Of a DNA stretch of 64,000 nt, positions 56,401 to 64,000 are shown piece by piece. A program made the position numbers and the translations under genes. Position 1 is the first letter of the stretch. The number at the start of each line of letters is the position of its first letter. Source of the stretch: Oscheius dolichura (lineage: Eukaryota; Nematoda; Chromadorea; Rhabditida; Rhabditidae); NCBI GenBank assembly GCA_932521035.1, contig OW051493.1, positions 3,162,001 through 3,226,000 on the forward strand. Reading direction: 5' to 3'. The notes beneath the pieces are model-generated. The model searched no databases, was not told the origin of the DNA, and saw nothing but the letters and a program-made list of their open reading frames with translations.

Positions 56401-59400
56401 AATGACGAGGCGCCGAAGGATCAGCCACACTGCGGCTTCGAGGGGGAACACTGCGCCGGGTCGAAACTCTTCATCGCCTACATTACCTTCTTCCTGGTGT
56501 TTGTTTTCGCGACCGTCGGGGCACTGGCTGGCGGGTACAGTAGCTACAGGTAGATCATTTGTTGATAAATAGAAGACCAACTTAAGTCTCTCTAGGACTA
56601 AAAAAGTAGAGAGCGAGCTGCATTCCATCTGGAAGATCGACCCCGTCGAGATCACCGACCACACGAAGAATGCCGACGGCGACATTCTCACCAACATGAT
56701 CGCCGACAACCGAGAGTTCCTCGACTGTACCAGCGACAAGGTCCGCCTTCGAGACACCGGAATCTACAAGGGCACAAACGTGTGGATCAAGGAGCTGTGG
56801 TTCGAGAAGCCGCTGAATCTGACGAGGAAGATGAAAGTTGAGATGAGGATCATGAGACAGCTCAGCAATAACAACGTCAATCCGTTCCTTGGTAAGATAA
56901 TCTTCTTATCTTTTTAATGGCTACTGTAGGCATCTTCCTCCGGAACCAGTCCATCTGTGTGGTGAGGGACTACTGTGCCCGCGGGTCACTCATGGACACC
57001 CTCCAGAACAAGGACATGAAGCTGGACGATGTCTTCATTACCTCCTTCGTTGACGACCTCATCAGGGTAGGGAATTGTCTTCTACCCGTTCTTATATTAC
57101 TCTTCTAGGGAATGGCCTACCTCCACGAGTCGGATCTCGGTGTCCATGGCAATCTGAAGAGTACCAACTGTCTGCTCACAACCCGCTGGGTCTTACAAGT
57201 GGCTGACTTTGGCCTCTTTGAGATGAGGGAAGGAAGAACCTTCAAGAACGAGCGTGCCCGATGGGACAATCTCCTCTGGACAGCGCCGGAACTCCTCATA
57301 GAGAGCAACTTCGGAAACACCCCCATTAAACGTAAGATTATCATTCAGAAATAGAAAATGACTTCTTTTAGCCACCAAGGCGGGTGATGTCTACTCGTTC
57401 GGTGTGATCCTCCACGAGATTGTCATGCGTCTTGGCCCCTACAGTTGTATGACCCCCGAGGCTCCGGATGTTCAAGAAGTTATCCGAAATGCCGCGGCCG
57501 GAAACCATCCTCACATTGGCCACGGGGTGGAGATCTCCCGTCCGGTGTTAGAAACAATGAAGCAGTGCTTCTCCCCGGCTCTGGAACGGCCCGACTTCAA
57601 ATACGGCATTAGGACTCATCTCCGAGACCATTTTGAGAAGCAGAAACGGTTCAATATTATGGACCATATGCTGGAGGTCATGGAACAGTACCAGGCCGGA
57701 TTGGAGGAGAAGATCCTGGAGAGGACGAGGGAATTGCAAGAAGAGCAGGAGAGGAGCGAGACTCTGCTGCAGAGGATGCTCCCCCCGGCCGTCGCCCAAC
57801 AACTCCTCCAAGGACACGGCGTCATCCCCGAGGTCTACCCCGGCGTCACCATCTATTTCTCGGATATCGTCGGATTTACCCGAATCTCTGGAGAAAGTGA
57901 ACCCATCGACGTGAGTGTCTATTGCCTAATTTTGTTCGAATGCTAATTTTCTAGGTGGTAAAGTTTCTGAACAAGTTGTACACCCTCTTCGACGAGATCA
58001 TCCAACAGTACAGTGTCTACAAGGTCGAGACGATCGGCGACGCCTACATGGTTGTCGGCGGTGTCCCCTCCTTCACATCGAAGCTCCTCCACGCGGAACA
58101 GATCAGCATCATGGCTCTCCATCTTCTGACGGCGGTCAAGAACTTCAAAATCCCCCACCTGCCACAGGAAAAGCTCCTGTTGAGGATAGGTGTCCACACG
58201 GGCAGTTGTGTCGGAGGAATTGTCGGCAGTGCCATGCCCAGGTACTGATCATCCATGACAAATTCAACTGAAGAATTTAGGTTTTGTCTCTTTGGGGATA
58301 CTGTAAACACGGCTAGTCGGATGGAAACGAATGGAGATCCTCTTCGAATCCACTGCTCGGAGGAGACGAAAAAGACATTGGACGAGACCAAAGGAGACAG
58401 ATTCATCCTGGAGAAGAGGGGCTACATTCCCATCAAGGTACCGTATTCTTCAAACTTTAAAATTAAATGGATAATTGCAGGGTAAAGGAGACATGACAAC
58501 GTATTGGCTGGTCGGAAGGGAGAACCTAGAATTCCTCGATATTCCTGATCCAATGGAGACGGTCGAATTGGGTCGTATCGCACCGGACATCTTTCCACGA
58601 AGTTCGAAAACCTTCGCTACCAAGGCGTCTTCTTGGGGAGTCAACCGGGACTCGACTCTTTCCCTGGTCAAGGACTTCACCTTCATGCGGAAGCACGACA
58701 AGCCAGCGCCGCCAAAACAGCCCCAGACACTCTTCCAAGACCCCACCACCTCGTCCAACTGTTTCTTTTCTAACCAGAACGGAGGGATGGTCTCACTCGG
58801 CAGTTCCTACCGGGAGTTGGCCTCCGTCGACGAGGAAGACCAGCCACAGGGTTGGAAGCGGTCGAGCCGGGATAGACATCGCCTTCCTCCGTTTGGCAGA
58901 GGCTCTCGGGCGAAGGAGACTATTCACGAGAATGACGTGGCTCATCGGAAGAGGTCCACCTCCCTGCCCGACGGAGAAAAGCTCAACCTGGACCTGTTGG
59001 ACCACTCTCGAAAACATCCAGAGTAAGGAGACTGTTGTCTCTCATGTAAAAGTGATAGTTACAGTACCCAGTCCCTGCAGTCTTGTTCCCCGTCTCCCAG
59101 CCAGTATCCCTCGTACCGTGATCTCCAGACAGAAGTGCAACGGTAAGTATCCTCGTGTGTCTTGTCAACCTTTCTTTCTAACTTTTCCGTGTGTTTAACC
59201 GTAGGCGTCCCTTTGTCCTCGTTCTTTAACTAACCAGGGTTTTGGGGTTGCAGAAAACGTGGAATGGCGCTGACGGTCTGGCCTTTAAGGAAGAGATCTC
59301 TCTCCGTGGGCGACACCCTGCCACTGGAGAATGAAGTCGTCGCCTACGACCTGAGACAACATCTCCTGGAGGAACACACAAGAAAGGCCAGAAAATCACA

Positions 59401-60056
59401 CAGGGCGAAGGTGAGAATCAGTTATTATCGAGTCAAAAATTGATATTTCTAGGAACGGAAGTCCGTCCTCTCCCTCCACGGCAGTTTCTTCCGTGATCCT
59501 TCCCCGTTGACTCGGCTGCGCGAGGCGTCTCCCTTCGCCCGTCGGATATGGGGCTCCCGCTCCTCCACGTACGTTTTCTTCTCTCCTTTTTCCTTTATTC
59601 CACTAACATTCCAGTCGTTCGTTAACTAGCCAAATGACCTCAGAATCGGATGTTGTCTTGTGAGCATATGTGTCGTCCTCCTTTTCTTTCCCTCTCGCTA
59701 GAATTTTATCCAAGGATGTCCGCCGCTCGGAGCCTAGTCCCTGCAGTAGATATCCCTGTCCTCTAGCCGCTTGCCCCAATACAAGAGCCACCAAGAAACA
59801 ACCTAATTTCAGGGATAGATCGAGGGCCGAGTCGCTGAACCGATTCCTCCGGCGGTTGACGAATACCGGCTCCGAGTACACCGGACTGACGGATTCCACA
59901 GATGGCAGTGACGAACAAGGTACTCCTGTCCCCTCCTCCTCCCTATATACTCCTCTTCCAGTGGCCCAGTCCGGCTCGAATGACGGTTTCATCTATGAGG
60001 GTCCCAAGGACCAGGCCAAGGAGCCGTTGATCAAGACAGCTGAGCTGATGGTGTAG
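53475..60056 (+). CDS. Receptor-type guanylate cyclase (GCY family)
   Basis: 24 exons join in phase from 53475 to TAG 60056; the main blocks are 53475-53597, 53664-53783, 54331-54544, 56376-56549, 57372-57910, 57955-58241, 58281-58437 and 58481-59022. The product is 1,557 residues. It has a signal peptide ([18 protein letters not shown]) and an 81-residue leader. An ANF-receptor-like ectodomain follows ([24 protein letters not shown]), then one membrane helix near 570-593. The kinase-homology domain has HGNLKST in place of HRD but keeps DFG. A coiled-coil linker ([19 protein letters not shown]) leads to the catalytic domain: [35 protein letters not shown]. Metal and guanine-binding residues look intact, so it should make cGMP, probably in sensory neurons as for nematode relatives. 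A tail of about 400 Ser/Arg-rich residues is unusually long. Confidence 0.95.
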
Positions 60057-62389
60057 CATATTGTTGTTTCCCTTTCTAGAGTCTTCCTTGTTTATATTTC
60101 TCTTTCCGTTTTTTTTTCGCGTGTGCCAATTATATCCAGATTTTATTGTCTCTTACGGGTGCCTGAAGCATGTTTCAAAAAGAGCTGGGTGCCCCGTCCC
60201 TGTTTATATCCCCCGTTATTGTTTCCTTCTGTATTATCTCTAGGGGCCATTCTGATCTCGTGTTGTTGTATAATCTTCCGTATATCCTATTCGATGTGAT
60301 GGCTGTCCCCCTTCCCCCGGGACATGTCCCCCGTTATTTATTGTGATTCAACTCCTCTTCGGGTACTCAGACTGACTCATTTTAGTCATCAATTTAGAGA
60401 GCTTTTCCACTACAAAAAACAGAACAAATAAATATTTTTCTTTAATGGAGCCCCCCCCCCCCCCCCCTTCCGGTGTGTGGACAAAAGTGTCACGTGTTCG
60501 GCCGTCGAAATACAATGACGGCGACTAGCCGTTACGGCTCATTCATAGGCGAGACGACACGGACTTATCAAGACCAACGGGATCGAAAAGGTGACTCGAG
60601 GGTGTGGGGAAATGGGGGGAAATAGTTGTCACACGGGAGGGATGGTTATAGCAACATAGTCAGCTGAGAAACAAGCCGACTATCTCTTCCGCCTGGTCAT
60701 AAACTTCGCGTCGTTTGAACTCTCGCGGCAGCTAATACCACAGTAAATAAATAAGTAAAAAAGTAAATAAACTCCAACTGGAGTACCATAACCACCATAA
60801 ACTACAGAAACGCCTCCAAGAACCAGTGAAATAAGGGAGACGGGCGAAACAGAGCCCTCTTCATCGTCACCTCTGCAACGTCTCATCAGTGTTTGCAGAA
60901 GATTCTGCAGGCGTTTGTTGTCCAGGAAGACGTCTTTCCCCGTTTTAGAGGTCATTCTTCGAGCTTACGAGGTTTGTGGTTAAGGACGGCACACAATAAC
61001 AGCCCGATAAACGACCGCAGATTGATAACTGTGTGGCCAGAGAATGGCGAACTTTTGATCATGCACTCAACATGTCTTATTTTAGCTAACTAATACTGTA
61101 TTCCATCGAGCAAATGAGAGCCAAAAACGGTCTTCCCGTCGAGTTCTTTTACAAAATCCAATGTTACAGAACTAGGGAGTGGCTATGGGATGGCCGGCTT
61201 CATGAAACTCCTTACCCAGACGATTGACAAAAGTTTATTACTATCCCAATTTATGAGGTGCTGAAATTTGAAAAGTTGAACTTGTGATTCTGGAGGGGTT
61301 TGTAGCGGGGGTACGGTATCGTTCCAAGTTTGAGAAGGAGGGTGAAAGGAGTTTCTGTTGACATTTTGAGGCAGTGACATCAGAGGCTCCTACAATTTCT
61401 GCCGGTGACTGTAAAATCATCGAAACATCCCCCGCGCACCTCCACAATTTTACCCTTTTTATTAGCACGTGTAAACGGGGGTGACAGGTTGTTTACTAGC
61501 TGATATCCACGGGAGATCGAACGGGCTACACAGATGCCACTCTAAAAATCGGGAAAACTGTTGTTGGGCGAAGTTGTTGGTTTTTGATACATTGGCGTAC
61601 ATATGATCGTGGCTTGTTTATCGGGGAGTGGGAGAGATGAGTACGTCACGGGGAAAGACTAGGTCGAACTTGTTACGATCTTTGGGTCACACCGGGCAAA
61701 TTGATCAGAACGAAGATGACAGCGCCTCTACGTCACGACCCCCGTGATGCCGAATGGAATTTGCAACTGTTCAGAGGCCTTTTCAGCCTACTAAAACTTA
61801 TGAGGACCATGGTTATTTAGTTGATGATTCCCGCTACCGTAACCCACAAGCTTCTTCACCCCTAAACTGCCCCCTGGATATATGGAATGCTCTCCAAAAA
61901 TTGCACCAAATACCATAGATTCTTCCCCCTTTTTTGCTGTGAACAAAAGAGATCAGAGAGAATTGAACACGTGTGTCAATAAATGGATTCTGTAGTCGTC
62001 GACCCGTCGACGCAATCCTCCCCCACCTGCCTACTCCTTCCTTATCTGTCCCCCTTCCTCGTATTACGAAACACCTGGAAGTTCTCTTACTTTCCTGATA
62101 ACTCATCCCCTTCCTCCCGAGGTTAAAAAGTAGCAGTAGTCACGATGATATTTGTCCCCTCGGAAAGTTTTGGAACTCTCGATGGGCAAACAGAGTCAGT
62201 TCTTATGTCGCTGGCCTGATCACTCCAGAGAGAAGAGAACAGTTGAGACTACTCTACACCTGACAGTCGTCGTCGGCTGGCAGACACTTTCTCCTGTCTC
62301 CTTCCTGAATCATGTTTGTTTTGTTTTGTCTGAAGGTCAGTCAGTCATGCGGCCACCTTTTATGAATCAGAAAGAGAGTGCTAAAGTTG
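60057..62389. other. Intergenic region
   Basis: No supported gene. AATAAA near 60427 and a C17 run follow the cyclase. A 91-codon minus frame at 60680-60955 has a hydrophobic middle but no further support. Confidence 0.4.
60451..60467 (+). repeat. Homopolymer run C17
   Basis: Seventeen consecutive C residues, about 400 bp past the guanylate cyclase stop. Its length is prone to sequencing error. Confidence 0.9.
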
Positions 62390-62643
62390 TATTTATGTCC
62401 GAACAAAGTGGACAACATCATCCAACGGGAGCAAACAGACTTTGCCCCGACTCAGGTCATTGCATTCTTCGACAATGACCTGTCAATGAGGATCGGGGAA
62501 CAACGGGACGAAACTCGTTCGAGGGGATGACTCAGGGACACCGCCAGGGGACTCGGCCGATGACAGCCACCATCAAACACTTCATCTCGATAATTGAGAG
62601 TGACTGCAGTCTGCAGGGACACGGCCGACGGATGAAACATCAC
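62390..62643 (+). CDS. Candidate exon(s) of an unknown gene
   Basis: An open frame from about 62380 reads a coherent hydrophilic peptide (VDNIIQREQTDFAPTQVIAF) and stops at TGA 62527. A second frame from 62517, offset by one base step, continues protein-like (TATIKHFISIIESDCSLQGH) to TGA 62643. A small intron or a frameshift could join them. No family recognised, and no start or donor fixed. Confidence 0.25.
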
Positions 62644-63202
62644 TGAACCTTTTGAAACCGTCCACTTTTAGATATTCCGAACCCACAAAATCTCAGCTGT
62701 ACGTGGCTCTTTATTCAGACCGTCATAGTCTTGTCCTGCCGATATTTTACGGGATTAGGCGCCGAGTACCGGCTACCGTATGCCTGACGTTGCTCATTAT
62801 TCGGATATGTACATATCTCGCATGTCCTCCGTGTGATGCTGCCAATTATACGTCGAAGAGGAAATAACAGCCTCCCTGGCAATTTGTGCTTCGTGTCGAG
62901 ATATATGACGAGGTCTCCCGCTGTCTCCTTGACAACCAGTCGGGAATGAAAGAATAGTTTATTTTGTGTATTATGTTTATGCCGTATCACAGTGTGCGAT
63001 CGCAGGTGCATTCCTCTCTTTTTTTGCTTATTTTTAGGGGAAAGAGAGTCACTCACGGAGGAAACAAGACAGGGAGGAGGACGAGAAACGATATCATCTT
63101 CTGGGGGGACTAATAATATATTAGAATAGGGTAACCCGTATAATTATATGGAAAACAGGGAGAGGGGGCAGCATGACTATATACACTCCGAGGGGATGAT
63201 CA
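62644..63202. other. Intergenic region
   Basis: No gene supported. It is the 3' side of the minus-strand gene that ends at 63203. Confidence 0.35.
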
Positions 63203-64000
63203 TCATGGCTGGCTGGAGATGGGAGAGAGCGGGGGATGGTCACTGGACTGCTATTTCCATACTGCTTTGAGAGCTGAGACTCACTCGGTCCGATTCATCG
63301 GGAGACGTCTTGAACTCGTCCTGGAAGATGGACAGTTAGAGAGAGGCCAGGGAAGACCGGATGTAGCCGGGTAAGTTTGGGGATAAAACGAACAAGGTTT
63401 CACCTGGAAACCGGACTCGGGGGATTCCGCGTCAGGATCCTCCTCCGCCGTCGTCGAGAGGAGTGTCGGGGATTTTAAGGTAGTCGAGGACTTCCTAGCC
63501 ACAGGGGGCAGCTGGACCCCGGCAGAGAGGAGACAGTCGGGACGGGAGGTTGGACCACCATACGCGGCGCGTTGCTGAAAACACGGAATAATCCACGTCC
63601 CTGGGTCTTCAAGGGCAACTGCTCGCTGCTTACAGGAAGGGTAAAAACGAACCTTTTTGTTGTTGAAAAAGTTGGGCACTCGGTTGAAGAAGCTCATGCC
63701 GGCGGAGGGCTCCTTGCCGGGGAGGACCTCTTCTGGGCCGTCGGCCGGGGTTCCGGGGGAGAAAAAGCAGGGGTTCGCCAGGCTGGTCGGATAGTCCTGG
63801 GCAGGCGACGGGAAGTCGGCTGTCGATGCCTGTACAACTCCAAAGTTGAGCTTCTGCATCTCGGACGAGGGAGAAGGCAGATCCTCAGGCAATATCCTCC
63901 TTGGCTTGAGACTGAGTCCAAGGGCTCGCGGTCTGTCGGGAACCGTGGCATCGGGGGGAATCTCTAATCCCCGCTTGCCGTTCTCATTCAGACGAAAGGA
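63203..64000 (-). CDS. Pro/Ser-rich C-terminal region of an unknown protein (partial, runs off right edge)
   Basis: Exons 64000-63654 (open to the window edge; donor at 63653), 63574-63404, 63320-63285 and 63247-63203 join in phase and end at TGA 63205-63203. About 199 residues are visible. They are rich in Pro, Ser, Thr and acidic residues, with no hydrophobic segment: for example MSFFNRVPNFFNNKK and TAEEDPDAESPESGFQDEF. This looks like a disordered cytoplasmic or nuclear tail. No domain is recognised, so the protein's identity lies to the right of the window. An alternative last exon with a nearby acceptor would end a few residues differently. Confidence 0.6.

Noticed and set aside
55894..56757. 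287-codon minus-strand frame within the cyclase region.
   Set aside because: It lies antisense to cyclase exons that encode recognisable domains and join in phase.
1..64000. CRISPR arrays, bacterial operons or prophage.
   Set aside because: The window is intron-rich eukaryotic DNA; no regular short repeats with spacers and no ribosome-binding-site-led operons.

Overview
This is eukaryotic DNA, most likely from a nematode. Genes are split by very short introns (mostly 37-50 nt, GT-AG with at least two apparent GC-AG) whose exon phases fit exactly when joined. The gene content is nematode-like: a receptor guanylate cyclase, a zinc-cluster nuclear receptor with the linker motif typical of nematode receptors, a cuticlin-type ZP protein, a membrane UDP-glycosyltransferase, ET-module-like and CPG4/DUF19-like secreted proteins, and defensin-like peptides similar to nematode ABF/ASABF. 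I cannot name the species. All exon joins were made by eye from splice signals and reading phase.

Left part (1-22 kb, gene-dense). A divergent pair opens the window: a secreted Ig-domain protein (minus, runs off the left edge) and an ET-module-like type I membrane protein (plus). Next come an alpha-arrestin with two PPxY motifs (plus, with a TTAA-flanked palindromic element in intron 1), the APC/C activator Cdh1/Fizzy-related (minus), an unresolved Cys-rich candidate (minus), an ASCL/HLH-6-like bHLH factor (minus), a CPG4/DUF19-like secreted protein (minus), a nuclear hormone receptor (minus), and a complete UDP-glycosyltransferase (plus). Two small related membrane/coiled-coil ORFs lie tail-to-tail with the last gene.

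Middle (22-41 kb). An AT-rich island holds protein-like but unresolved frames. A cuticlin-like ZP gene (plus) follows, then a second CPG4-like secreted gene (minus). From 32.5 to 38.4 kb there is a cluster of small secreted Cys-rich peptides: a convergent pair of ABF-like peptides; two intact members and one broken copy of another six-cysteine family with an LPLPRG pro-region; and a further Cys-rich peptide. Several share a TATA box about 30 bp before the ATG. A CxxC...HxC protein (minus) sits inside the cluster and an unresolved membrane protein (plus) follows it.

Right part (41-64 kb). About 12.8 kb has no convincing gene, is strikingly C+T-rich on the plus strand, and contains a 571-bp palindrome with tRNA-like promoter boxes. 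A 24-exon receptor guanylate cyclase (53,475-60,056) follows, with a C-terminal tail of about 400 residues. The window ends with the 3' end of a Pro/Ser-rich gene on the minus strand.

The most unusual items are an 85-nt element present twice (22.5 and 38.9 kb) whose two hairpins differ in sequence but keep pairing and loop length, and the Cys-rich peptide cluster.
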